From: Rhabditophanes sp. KR3021
Lineage: Eukaryota; Nematoda; Chromadorea; Rhabditida; Alloionematidae
Assembly: GCA_963281155.1 (NCBI GenBank)
Contig: CAUJLY010000006.1
Coordinates: 8,432,001-8,496,000, forward strand
DNA: 64,000 nucleotides
Direction of reading: 5' to 3'
The position numbers and the translations under genes were made by a program. Below are positions 13,320 through 24,457 of this stretch, piece by piece. The number at the start of each line of letters is the position of its first letter. Position 1 is the stretch's first letter. The notes beneath the pieces are model-generated. The model was not told the origin of the DNA, made no database searches, and was given only the letters and a program-made list of their open reading frames with translations.

Positions 13320-13733
13320 ATGGAATCAATGTTACTCCAGACAACAACAGGTAGTTAAAATATTGACATTCACTAATTTGGTCCCATCAGCTATTATTAC
13401 CCTGCCTTGCAAGAACATCCTGCAGCTCCTGCCGTTGAGGAGCAACTTGCTGGTTTTGAGATTGAAGAAGTTAGTGATGTTGCTGCAGTTCGGGAAGTTC
13501 TTGATGCTGCAATCCCGTAAGCCAATATTTCAAAATATAAAATTTATATCAATTTATCAGAGGAATTCGTTTGATTGAGGAGGTTCAGCAAACGAAGAAA
13601 TGGGCTAAATATTGGTTGCCCAAGCAAGGCAAATCGCCCCAAACACGAAACTCCCTCAATTCCTAAAAAGGCTAAGAAAATAGTAAAAGCAGAAGAGTTA
13701 AGTGATGGTGAAATTGTGTCTGATGAAGATTAA
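13320..13733 (+). CDS. Small protein with acidic Ser/Asp/Glu C-terminus, function unknown
   Basis: Best model: exons 13320-13350, 13414-13516 and 13589-13733, all in phase, giving 92 residues. The middle exon encodes an Ala/Glu/Val-rich helix (EIEEVSDVAAVREVLDAAIP). The last is basic (KRRNGLNIGC, IPKKAKKIVK) and ends EELSDGEIVSDED, a casein-kinase-2-like acidic tail common in nuclear proteins. AATAAA lies at 13879. The 5' end is uncertain: an alternative acceptor at 13390 keeps the same frame open (YYYPALQEHP) but does not fit the phase of the first exon. The third exon starts at the second of two available acceptors, because the first gives an early stop and loses the acidic tail. No family recognised. 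Confidence 0.6.
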
Positions 13734-14735
13734 GTATTAAGAACAACATCATTCCTCCCTTACATAATTACTAAATTATTATAGTTGTTCTGATCTCTGT
13801 CCTTTGTTTGAAATGCCGGCTAAATTTTCTTTTAGCTTGTTAGATTTTTTAAACATTTTAATTTTTATTTTAAGTATAAATAAACTTTTTTGCAATTTGA
13901 TATTGAATATTCAGTTCTGAAGTTACTTAACTTACTATTTTATAAAAGATGAGTCGCATATGATAAAAGAAAGGTACCAATTTTGGATTTGCTTGATACT
14001 ATCAAAAAGAGAATGATGATACTGGTCAGTAGTCCTAATAAAACTAAGACAAAATGACAGACAAATGAATAGTTTATTAGAATAAGAAGAATCATTTATA
14101 AAAAGATGCCAAATTATCTGTTAAATAAATATATCTTTTGGATTATATATTTACTGATGATATGTTTACAAATTAACATATAAGGAATTATATCTCATCT
14201 ATTATGTAAAGTAATTTTTAATATAAGAGTCTCCTTCTTTATAAATTATCACTCCTTTTGCTAGTTGTCATCTGACATTTTTGGTTTTTTATAAAGTCCT
14301 CGCTTCTCTTTGATTTTTCTACGGCATTCTTGACCCTACGAATCCACATTTACCATACAATAATTTGTGATTTTATTAATTTTACAAAAATATCTGATAT
14401 GATATCAGTCTCTTTATTATTATATTCTTTTGCTAACAATTTAATAATTGGGTAATATTCTTCCATAGCACTAAACATAATCTTAAATCATTATCATTTT
14501 ATATTCCGAAATTATTAACATTAATAAAGCCATTTGATTGACTGTAATTAATAAAACATTCACTTCCTTAAACACCGCAATTTTTTATCAATACATAATT
14601 ATTATGTATCAATTAAGGATGCTTTATTATAATTTCGATTGTACCAAACTAATTGTTCGTGATCTATTTAAATGTGTATATCCTCAATATAATTAGAGAT
14701 TTTTATAGTACTTACCTTATGAAGATATCTAAGAA
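13734..14735. other. Intergenic region with one short minus-strand ORF
   Basis: AT-rich spacer between two + strand genes. It holds the poly(A) signal of the upstream gene (AATAAA at 13879) and the short open frame at 14350-14478 listed separately. Nothing else is evident. Confidence 0.6.
14350..14478 (-). CDS. Possible small gene or relic (42 codons)
   Basis: An acceptor-like GATTTAAG lies three bases before ATG at 14478, followed by a frame of good amino-acid composition (MFSAMEEYYPIIKLLAKEYN). It ends at TAA or splices further: a GTATGG donor just before the stop could join to frames continuing toward 14225. Downstream pieces also look protein-like (for example CRRKIKEKRGLYKKP). No family recognised; it may be a decayed gene. 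Confidence 0.25.
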   Translation of the reverse strand: MFSAMEEYYPIIKLLAKEYNNKETDIISDIFVKLIKSQIIVW

Positions 14736-16569
14736 ATGCTTTTTAAAAATTTGCCATTGCTTTTTCCTGTGAATCAGTTTGCGGATTTTACAATTAATTG
14801 CAAAGATGGAGTTGTTAAAGCATCAAAATTTCATTTGTTTAGTCACAATGATCACTTTCGGGATTATTTTTTGAGCAATCCTAAGTCAGGTATGTTCATA
14901 CGATATATATGTTAGCGAATGCATACGTATGTGATTATAGAATTGTATGATTGTCGTGATTTGAATATTGATGATTTTTCTAATTATTTGGAATACATTT
15001 GCAATCATGAAACTTTCAAAATGAATGAGTCTAATGTTTATCAGTTAGTGAAAGTTTATAAAAAATTTAAATGCGAAGATATCAAAAAAATGATTATGAA
15101 ATGGATTAAAGATAAAGATTCTATTTTGCACCATGTATTGCTAATTGAGTTATTTGATGAGCAGAATTATTCAGATTTGAACTCACTGTTAAAAGCCTCG
15201 ATTAAACAAAATTTTAATGTAAGTTAAAATGATTTATTTCTTAAAAATATGTTTTATTTGAGAAACTCTATAACGTACATGCATTTGATGGTATCAATTA
15301 TTATGGACTGATTGAAATATTTGATACAGGATTCATCAAATCAAGTAATCAAGAAGAAATATGCATCATTTTCAATAGATGGGTCGAATATGGTTTTAAT
15401 GATAGACACCAGTATTGGCAGGAACTCCTTGATAAAATAGATTTTTCGCAATTATCTAAATCCTTCATAAACAAAGAACTAATCGAAAACCCTAAATTAA
15501 ATGATGTACAGGGGCTTGCCCATTATTTATTAGCCTTAAGTTTTAATACTAACTTTGCCAAGTCTAATAAAATTGTTGAAAATGTTTTTTTGGGTAAGTG
15601 TAAATAATTGTTTAAATATTTATTTTATTTTTAGTTGGGGGAATTGGAAATAATAGTAAACGCATTTTGAACTACGACGTAGAAACTGAAACGGTCTCTG
15701 AATTTGGAACTTTGCAATTTGAGAGATCTAGAGCATGTTCGGAATTAGTTGGTACAAAATTAATTGTTATTGGGGGAAAAGCAACAAAAAAAATGGAAAC
15801 GTAAATGCCATAGTTTTTTTATTTATTTAACTTTTAAGGTTTGATGTTATAACAAAGAGAAGTGTTGTTCTAGAGACTGAAATTGACGATATTAATTATG
15901 CTTTTTCAACATCAAAATACAACCATCAAATTTGGGCCTTTGGAGGATGGGTAAATGATAAGGATACGGATGTTGTACAGTGGTGAGAATATCAATTTAC
16001 TCTTTAAAAATAATATTTTAGCTTTGATTTTGAAAAAATGATTTGGTTAGATCAAAAAGCGCTACCTGTTATTTCATGTGGTCATTCATCTGTTATAATT
16101 AACAATATAATATATGTCACTCCAGGAAGTACTGAAAATACAAGTATGCTCAGGTAAATACTTTAATTATGAGTGATATTTCATTTTTAGATATGATCCG
16201 AGAATTAAAAATTGGGAAAAGCTTGCTGAAATTCCAATGAAAAGACAAAATGCTGCAGTCTGTTTAAATGGTAATAATATTATATACTGTGGAGGGACTT
16301 ATGAAGAAGGTGAAAAATGGATTAATAGGGATAATTGTGACATTTATGAGGTAAATGCTAACAAATGGCGATCAACGACACCTTTACCTATTATGTGCAG
16401 TGGTAACAAATCTGTCGAATTATCTACAGAGATAATTAGTCTTGGAGGTTTTTCAAATGGTAAAACTATTTCAGATATTTATAGTTTTAATAAAAAAACC
16501 GAAATATGGACAAAAACAAATATTGAGTTACCATCTCCTTATTGGTGTCCTTCACTGTCATATTATTAA
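14736..16569 (+). CDS. BTB-BACK-Kelch protein (KLHL-like)
   Basis: Seven exons in consistent phase: 14736-14889, 14941-15218, 15263-15593, 15635-15800, 15839-15982, 16022-16153 and 16191-16569, encoding 527 residues. The N-terminus has a BTB fold (FADFTINCKDGVVKASKFHL, HNDHFRDYFLS), then a BACK region (residues about 90-250, with FNRWVEY and LLDKIDFSQL). The second half carries degenerate Kelch blades: VGGIGNNSKRILNYD, LIVIGGKATKKMET, IWAFGGW, YCGGTYEEGEKW and SLGGFSNGKTISDIYSF. KLHL proteins are usually substrate adaptors for Cullin-3 ubiquitin ligases; that is inferred here. It is somewhat shorter and more divergent than metazoan KLHL proteins. AATAAA follows at 16740. Confidence 0.88.
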
Positions 16570-17029
16570 TACATTTTGAGCTAAAACTAAATAACTATTT
16601 TTTGATTTTAAAATTGACACTCTTTACTCCAAAACATAAATACATCTAAATTTGTCTTTATCTATCTATTGTTTGAAACTTTGCATGGGATCCTCTATAC
16701 TACATAAGCAATTTAATTACCAAATGTATTTATTTAAAAAATAAATTAGCATAATATTTAGACAACTGAATAATTTTTATTTCCAAATAATGAAGCTCGT
16801 ACATATGTACAATGTTGATAACCATTAAAATGCAGAAGTATCATTTTAGGTTAAACCAAAATGTAGGCTTTTCTTATACAGTCTAACACTTCCAAATAAT
16901 GGTCAACATTTAAGGCAAAAAGTCCATTTCGAAGAACATTCCAAGACCAGATAAATGGGTCAACGACTTAAAATGCCCCCAAACGATGACCACAGAATTT
17001 TTAAATATTAAAAAGAACAAAAAATTGAT
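16570..17029. other. Intergenic, 3' end of the Kelch gene
   Basis: AT-rich spacer with AATAAA at 16740 for the upstream gene. No further gene seen. Confidence 0.5.
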
Positions 17030-17096
17030 AATATTGAGTAGTTTCGATCACCTCTGGATTATGGGACCAGCACGCTAATCTCTTCGCCACAATCCT
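17030..17096 (-). pseudogene. Initiator tRNA-Met relic with collapsed T arm
   Basis: The minus strand carries eukaryotic initiator tRNA-Met signatures: GTGGCG after the acceptor stem, TTAGCGTGCTGG, an anticodon loop CCCATAA (CAT anticodon, C rather than T before it), CCAGAGG and ATCGAAAC. The ends still pair as an acceptor stem (AGGATTG with CAATATT, one mismatch and one wobble). About five bases are missing from the variable/T-stem region, leaving no proper T stem, and T-T mismatch closes the anticodon loop. It is therefore most likely a non-functional copy. It lies about 300 nt beyond the stop of the phosphatase gene. Confidence 0.7.
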
Positions 17097-17393
17097 GTAA
17101 ATATGAAGATCTATGATCTGATTTTCAATCTCCAACAATTTTAAAATATAAAAAAGATATTTGACATTAAATATTATTATTACCATTTTCTTATATCTAT
17201 GGTGAATCGCAAAACCTTGCTTTGATTTAATTCACTTTGTATAACTTGTAAAGTGTTTTAAAGACTCCAAAAGAACGCTAATAATTTCATACTATTTTAA
17301 ATTAGAGAATTTACAACCAAAAGTATAAATAATAACGCTTGGCAATTGATGCTTGATAATATTTAGATGTAAGTAATTATGTACATTTTTATA

Positions 17394-19044
17394 TTATAAT
17401 TCTTCATCGTTAATATTTGGTGTGTTTTGCAATAGGCTGGGTTCAATTATTTGCGAATCTTGATCGGTTAAATGTTGAGCAAATAAGTCCCTCATGTATT
17501 TGCGGATGGCACTGGTTATTTCAGCGTCTGAAGTACCATAAATCCATTTCGTTAGAAGTGGTGGAAAGTATTCATACTCCTGATTTAATAGGAGTGAAAA
17601 CACACGGCAAAGATAAAATGTAAGACATTTCCAATTTTCATGCGTTGCTAATGCAACGGGGATGCTTGTTACGTTGAAAGGAATTGTTATTGCTTCAAAT
17701 ACGGCAAGAATTGTTTCCTTTTCGCTAAAGGGTCGTTTGATCATATTAAGGTAAAGGCAAAGTGCAGTCGTTGAATCGGTGGCATCAAAAGTACTGAATC
17801 CTTTTTCCACTTCCATCAAACTATGTGTTACCAGGCGTCTTACAGTCTCTTTATTATTAGTAGTATTTTCTAGGACAACTTCGTTATTTATTACGGCTAT
17901 TATCCTTTCACTCAATTTATAACCGCTAGTATCAAGTCCGATATTCCAGTTTACTTTTATATGTCCAAGTGTGCAAAAACTAAGATGATTGTCATTAGAC
18001 AATAACTCCAGTCCATCTCTGAACTTCAATTGCAAAAGGTGCAGACAAATACCTTCAATAATTTTGGGTATATGAATATACTTTCTAGCCTCTCTACCTC
18101 CAATAAACTCTTTTTGTTTTTCAAGAACCCAATTTAAATCTTTATCTTTTTCCCCTAGTAATAAGGACCCATACTTCAAGCAATATTTGTAAAATTCATT
18201 CAAAACATTAATCTGTGCATACGTCTGAATTGAATTTTTTCTATAAATGAAAAGAATAATAAATCTTCAGGCATTTAATAATGAATAAAAACCTTGCTGC
18301 TCTAACAAAATCTATAGCCAAATGGTCAGGCAATAGTTTAGTGGCTATCAAATAAGCTGCAATTATCATTCCCGTTCTCCCTTAAACAATATATTATAGC
18401 CTTTTAAGTTTCATACAATTTATCTAAAATACCTAAACCGGCATGGCAATGAATGGCTACTTTTCCTTGCTGCACAGCAAAATGAATGACTTTGGCAATT
18501 GATAGAAGGCCTTGAACATCGGTACTATCAAAATCCTGCATTGGAAAGTTGTAATAGAATATTTTTTGTTTCATAAACATTTCGGGATCATACGAAAAGC
18601 CTGATTTGTGCATATATGAACCGCATTTAGAATGTTCTCCGGCTACTTGAAGATTAATAAGTGAAACTATGTTGTTCTCCCGGAATTGTTTAATCATATC
18701 ATGCTTAATTATGTTTGGTTCGATTGGTCGTGCCATTGCCAAGATATCCTCATTTATCCTAAACAAAAAATATGAAAATAAACTTAACAAACGTACCAAT
18801 TAGAATACAAACCCTTGATTACTTGTTGTTTTTCAGTCCAAGCAATATCATTGCAATATTTGCATGAGCTTCCTCCACAAGCAAATTGGCAAGCCAAGTG
18901 AGAGGGTGTAAATTGAACAGCTTTATTTCTCAGATATGAATAAGCTTGTTTTTTATCCGGTTTGATGCTTGTAATTTCCCCATTGACATGCTCATTAACT
19001 AGTGTCATGTCTAAAAAATTAAGTAAAACAAAGTTGTTTGGCAT
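17394..19044 (-). CDS. PTPDC1: PTPDC1-like dual-specificity/tyrosine phosphatase
   Basis: Four exons, 19044-18797, 18758-18433, 18380-18293 and 18240-17394, are in phase and encode 502 residues. The N-terminal segment has the family signature (HLACQFACGGSSCKYCN, QQVIKGLYSNWINEDILAM), then ARPIEPNII and the catalytic P-loop HCHAGLGRTG (C-x5-R, split by an intron before the arginine), followed by FVRAARKNSIQT. Family members are cysteine-dependent phosphatases; vertebrate PTPDC1 has been tied to cilia and centrosomes. The C-terminal 260 residues (EFIGGREARKYIHIPKIIEG onward) match the vertebrate region after the catalytic domain and then diverge. All residues needed for catalysis appear present. 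Confidence 0.92.
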
Positions 19045-19122
19045 ATAATTGAAATGGATTATTTTGATGGATAAAATTTAATATGTAAAAATGATTTAAT
19101 AACTTAGATATTCATCTTACTC

Positions 19123-19547
19123 ATGAAAATGAATAAGAGTAAGAGGCAGTCGTTTACTTCTTAAATCTGTTCTATGTATGTATATTTTATAAGGTGTTAT
19201 CTGAATAAAATTTAGTTCTCATGTTTTAGCTGGCAGTAAATATATGTGTTTTAGTGCAATTAAAAACCAAACATTTACATTGAACAGTTTTAATAAGCTC
19301 CCTTGACAACACTCAGCGAAACTATGAGATTCAAAATTTCATTAAATATACACAGGCAGCTATAGGAAAGTTACCAACTTTTCATATAAACAAATTTGAA
19401 AGAAACCCTGAGATTTTTATTAAAGACATGAGAATTGTATATGCTTGTTATTACAAACAAAATTTATATGTCTGCTTTCCTGAATGTAATAATTATTACA
19501 AAAAATGTGTAAATGCTTTTAAATTGGAATACAAAGCTTTTATTTAA
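19123..19547 (+). CDS. Unrecognised gene, 3' exon clear, 5' end uncertain
   Basis: A frame open from 19284 to TAA at 19545-19547 has convincing coding character (for example NYEIQNFIKYTQAAIGKLPT, then MRIVYACYYKQNLYVC and FPECNNYYKKC). It contains four closely spaced cysteines near the end and overlaps a poly(A) signal (AATAAA at 19546). It ends 34 nt from the stop of the minus-strand deiodinase, a convergent layout. No start codon lies at the head of the frame. A candidate first exon (ATG at 19123, donor GTAAGAGG at 19139) joins in phase to an acceptor at 19286-19287, giving MKMNKILISSLDN, but this is speculative. No family recognised; it may be truncated or decayed. Confidence 0.42.
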
Positions 19548-19580
19548 TAAATAACAATCATTAATTCACAAAACCCAATT

Positions 19581-20882
19581 TTAATAAAGCCGAATAATAT
19601 CTTCCAGACGTTTTCTTTTAATGTTTGGGACAAGGGCTTGATCGGGCGGATATCCAATAGGTAGAATTAGTAACACTTCTTCATTAGGAGTTCGACCAAG
19701 TAGTTTTTTTATTTTGCGACTGCCATTCATTGGACATACCGGAACTGTACACAAACCTACCTTTTGTAAAGCAACTATCAAAAAACCAGTAGCTATAGAG
19801 CAAGATAGCTCAGAGAAATAAATCACTTCTTTTTCACCATCAGGGTTAACTTTGTATCGCTAAAAAGATGATGTAAATGAATACTATTTTTGACTATTCT
19901 ACCTGACGCATGATGACAATTAAGTAAGGAGCTTCCGTTAAGTATGGCTTATTCCAATTAATTGTTAAGTCATTAATATTTAATACCCATTTGGCTCCCA
20001 TTCTCCTTGAATAACTCATTCTTTCTTCATTTTCTAAGATTTCCCTGATCTTAACTTTTAAATCTTCCTTCCCCACAACACAAAACAACCATGGCTGGCT
20101 ATTACTACCACTGGGACTAGTACCAGCCGTTTTTATCAAATTTTGGATAACCTTGAGCGAAACTTCTTTATTACTAAAGCATCTAATAGACCGACGAACT
20201 TTCATAGATTCATAAAACAATTGAGATCGTTTTTGCATTTCATCATTAGAAAAATTTAAAGGCTTATATACAATGTCATTAATAGACACAAAGTTATCAT
20301 ATTCATCAATAATCGCAAACTCATCACCAACCTAAAAAGTTAGAACAACAATATATAGGTTTCAAATTACAATAAAGCTGTGGATAAGCTTACATATTTA
20401 TCAGCAACTTCTTTGACAATAATAGGTTCAACAGTTGCCTTCACCTCTTCGGGAACAATATGTTTACTTTTGTGGACGTTTTTGCTTATTTTAAAGAAAG
20501 AACGAAACAACGATAGGGCGTAAATAACCAAACCAGCAAAGAATATATACTTTAAAAGGTGGAAGTTGATTTGTTCAGTCTTTTCTGTTGAATACTGAAT
20601 AACTTTATTAACTTGAGTTGAGAGTTTGTTCAACTTATATCTGAGATCATTGCCATTTATAGGAATTTTAGCTACAATATTTTGGAATATTATGGAACTG
20701 TTGACGAAGGAAAAGAAGGCACTTGCCATTGATTTATGAGGGTGGATGAGGGTAATTGGGGGAACATCGTTGTACTTAGAAATATAATTGAAGTCCGTTC
20801 TGTCGGGTGTAAATACCTCTCTAAATAAGGCACCAGGTTTAGATTTTGTCTTTTTAAGGCACCTTTTAAGTTGCTTTGTCAT
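19581..20882 (-). CDS. IYD: Iodotyrosine deiodinase (nitroreductase superfamily)
   Basis: Exons 20882-20394, 20331-19903 and 19859-19581 join in phase 0 and give 398 residues. IYD uses FMN to remove iodide from mono- and di-iodotyrosine; the C. elegans homolog SUP-18 instead modulates a two-pore K+ channel complex. A membrane anchor lies at about residues 109-127 (YIFFAGLVIYALSLFRSFF). The catalytic domain has the FMN-binding RRSIR and GTSPSGSNSQPW motifs, the substrate-lid Glu, Tyr and Lys (in EERMSYSRRMGAKW and INWNKPYL), and a conserved end (ILPIGYPPDQALVPNIKRK). The region before the anchor, about 105 residues, is longer than in human IYD. Confidence 0.93.
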
Positions 20883-23141
20883 GGCTTCAAAGTGAGAACA
20901 TAAATTGCAAAAAGGGCACCTTCGAGCGTACTAGAGTAGAATAAATAGAATACACTGAAAAGTTAAAAAAGATAGTGATGAGGCTGCAACAAATGCCGAG
21001 TCGTGGGTTGAAGAAAAGCATTAAAGCTTAGGTTATTTAAAGATATCTATCTTTCCACACACATCAAAATAGTTACTAATAAACATTATATGTTTTTTGT
21101 GGAATCAAAATATATAATAAACAATATTTAATTAAATTTTTTATCTTTCCATTCTATAAAATATCAAACATATGTAAATAGATCAAAAAGTAAATATAAT
21201 GTTTTATCAAAATCTAATATACTGAAAGATGGATCTTTTTGATTGGGCAAAGGCAACGGAGCTATTACATTGTTTTATAATAAAATAAGTGTAAATATTC
21301 AGATTTATAAACTTCTCGATATGACAATAAGTGAAGTTAATTTGATTGGTTGAATGGGCAAATTGAAGACTAGTCTATTACTTTAACGATATCACATATG
21401 TCACTTATGTTATGTATGATTGATCTTATTATCCAGGCTTGACGATTGGATATACTTTTTGCATCCTTTATTGAGTATTAATAAAAATTGACTCATCTTG
21501 TATTTACTAGCCTTTCCACTTGCCAGAATTTGATATTAACTTTTATTTGATTCCAGTATATTAGATATTATTCAGTATCCTTGTGTCTTTTTGTTATCGA
21601 AGTACATCCTCAATTATTTATTTGGACAAAAGAAAATTAATTGCCTTTAATCATAATAACGTCCATTGTTAAATGTTTCTGATTTAACATCAAATTAATT
21701 GTTTACTATGAACTCAGAACAAACAAAAGGGTATGAATCACATGGACCAACACATTTAAAATGTACACATACAATAAGTATTTGGCAACATTAAAGCGTT
21801 CTAATAGCAAAGCCCTCCTATCGATTGCTTATTTTAGGAAATAAGTATGTATAAAAAATGAGTACAAATGTATGTTATATTGTATGTATTTGATATTAAA
21901 TTACCCACCAATAAAAATCTAAATAATTACTATTGTTATGTTGGTGGCTTCTTGCTGTGAACCTTTTTGATACCTTTAATTTTAATTATTTTTTTCCTTT
22001 ATTCACTTATGACTTTTGGTTAGTTGCGTAGTTTTTCTAATACATGCAGCCACCAGTAAATTATACTTCAAATTAATAACTACATATACTAAGTGGCTAG
22101 AGATCAAACTTTTCAAAACAAAATTTATATATCTTATTTGAATGACTATTTAAGTCGTAGGAATGTATTTACTTGTTATCAAACCATAAAATATTCTTTA
22201 TTCTTATCAATTTGTAAAACCCTTTCCACAACTTGATATAAGTAAGAGTTGATATTTTGTGATCGGATCACTTTAATTACTACGTAGTCTTGGTAACCTT
22301 CTACAAAATTAAACAAATTTGAGAATACTTTTTTTGTCTGTTAAGTCGAAATCAAAATATATAGTATAAATTTTGTTATCTATTAGTTTCTATCTACTTA
22401 TTTCTTTTTATAGACGATCTTTTTTACGGCAAACTGGTAAATATTACTGAAATAAATGTCATAGCATAAGTTGGTATGTTTTAACAAGTAAAATAGTTAG
22501 TTTGCATTATTTGGTTACAACTTTTGTAGAAAGATTTGTGCAAAGATCTGTATAGTTAGTATATAGTAACAAAATTAAAAGTATACTAAAGGATTTCCTT
22601 TAAATAACAGAAGAAACGATTGGATCGTTAGTTTAAGCCTATTTGATTACGAATCATCATATCGTTTTTAACTAAATAACTTATATTTATTCGTCTTTTA
22701 AAATTGTTATAACTCAATAATTTGCTGTATTATAAGTCGTTAAAAGATAAGTGTGGTGTATGTAATATTTTATACTGATACTTTCTTGACACTGGCAAAC
22801 CAGATAATAATCACATCTTCTCAATAATTGTCATATGTTTTATTGATATTATTTGTATTTTGAATGCATAAAAAAGGTAGACCTACTCATTCTACCTTTT
22901 AATGTATTATTATTCAATGATTTGATATGAAATTACATCTCAAATTTGTTAAAATTGTATGTTACCATGCAATCATAGTTTATGACTTTTATTAAATCTT
23001 TGTCATATTTATGTAAATATGGGCTGCGTTCACAATAATGTATAGTAATTAATTATCGGATATAAAAATATCATAACTATAATAATCGTTACATTGCAGA
23101 CTTTTAGGAACAATTATTGATACTATTTAAATAATATTACA
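20883..23141. other. Intergenic region between divergent genes
   Basis: AT-rich, 2.26 kb, presumably including promoters of the deiodinase (left) and MOB3 (right). It contains the hairpin at 22872-22900 and one copy of the recurring 13-base motif at 22417-22429. No gene found. Confidence 0.55.
22872..22900. repeat. Perfect 10-bp hairpin
   Basis: AAAAGGTAGA at 22872-22881 pairs with TCTACCTTTT at 22891-22900 around a nine-base loop. It is 240 bp upstream of MOB3. It could be a structured RNA element or chance in AT-rich DNA. Confidence 0.5.
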
Positions 23142-23961
23142 ATGAATGGAGTTAATTTCCTCGATTTTCTTCACTTGAATAAGGATAAAGTAAGTTACAT
23201 GATCACAACTAATCAAATTTATTGAATTTAAGACATTCCGCCCCAAAAAGAAATTTAGACCTGGAACATTGAGATATAATTTACACAAGCATGCAACGGC
23301 TACACTCAAATCTGGAGTTGACTTGAAGGAAGCAGTAAAGCTGCCAAGAGATGACAATTTTGAAGACTGGTTGGCCGTTCACACTGTTGAATTCTTTAAT
23401 CGGATCAACTTATTGTATGGAGTAATTCAATCTTCGTGCACCAGACAAAGTTGCCCAATTATGTGTGGTGGGGAAAGATATGAATATCTTTGGCAAGATG
23501 GTGTTAAGTTTCTTAAACCAACTCAATTACCGGCTCCAGACTATGTTGATAATTTGATGGAATGGATTGAAACAAGAATCAACAATGAAACTTTGTTTCC
23601 ACCAAGTGTCGGTAGGTGACATATTTGTTAGATTTATCATATTATTTTTAGCAATTCCCTTTCCCCCCGATTTTAAAAAATCATGCAAAAAAATATTGAC
23701 GCGCTTATTCAGAGTGTTAGTCCATGTTTTTATTCATCACTTTGACAGAGTCAAACAACTTGGAGCCGTAAGTTATCGGAGTAAAAAGCCATTGATTAAA
23801 TATTAATTTAGGAACCTCATGCAAACACCCTCTACAAACACTTTTACTTTTTTGTGACTGAATATAACTTGGTTTCCTCCAAAGAATTAGACGCGCTTAA
23901 AGGAATGACAAACGCACTTATTAACAACAACTACCTCGTTACCAATGGAAAGAGTCGTTAA
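23142..23961 (+). CDS. MOB3: MOB kinase activator 3 family protein
   Basis: Four exons, 23142-23189, 23233-23611, 23652-23767 and 23812-23961, are in phase and encode 230 residues (human MOB3 is about 217). The sequence follows MOB3 closely: [36 protein letters not shown], then [20 protein letters not shown] and [16 protein letters not shown]. The zinc ligands of the MOB fold (two Cys in CTRQSC and two His in HVFIHH) are present. MOB proteins bind NDR/LATS or MST kinases; MOB3 members appear to act with MST rather than activating LATS. The C-terminus is extended by an Asn-rich tail. AATAAA at 24127. Confidence 0.95.
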
Positions 23962-24457
23962 AAACAACATAATCTATCCTCTAAAAATGCCAACAACTTT
24001 TAAATATATTAAATCAGTGAATCTACAGTCAAAACACATTGTTCTCTCTTGAAAAAACGGTGTACATTTTTCAATTACTTACCAGCCATTTTGCTTATAT
24101 AATATTTCCTTTTCTTCTAAATATTTAATAAAATTTTGACCTGATCAGTGACATTATATTGAGATTCGAAAAAAAGTGTTATTGCTATTAAAATAAAAAG
24201 TGCATTTTCTTTGTGCTGAATATATCATTAAATGCAATTAAACAAAAGCTCTGAAAGTTTGTTTTTTTATGAGGTTTCAATAATTGGAATGAATCACTTG
24301 GCGCTTTTGTTAAGGTTTAAAGTTAGTGATATTAAATTTGAATAAAGGTTATGATTTCAATGAAAGACCTTTGAAAGAAAGTAAAAAAGAGGGTAAAAAA
24401 GATAAAGTTTAGGCTTTATATTGAAAAATTGAATAATAAAATCATGCTTGTGAAAAC

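Noticed and set aside
14919..15227. Separate 102-residue protein from ATG at 14919
   Set aside because: The ATG lies within a 51-nt intron; the true exon begins at 14941 and joins the BTB exon in phase.
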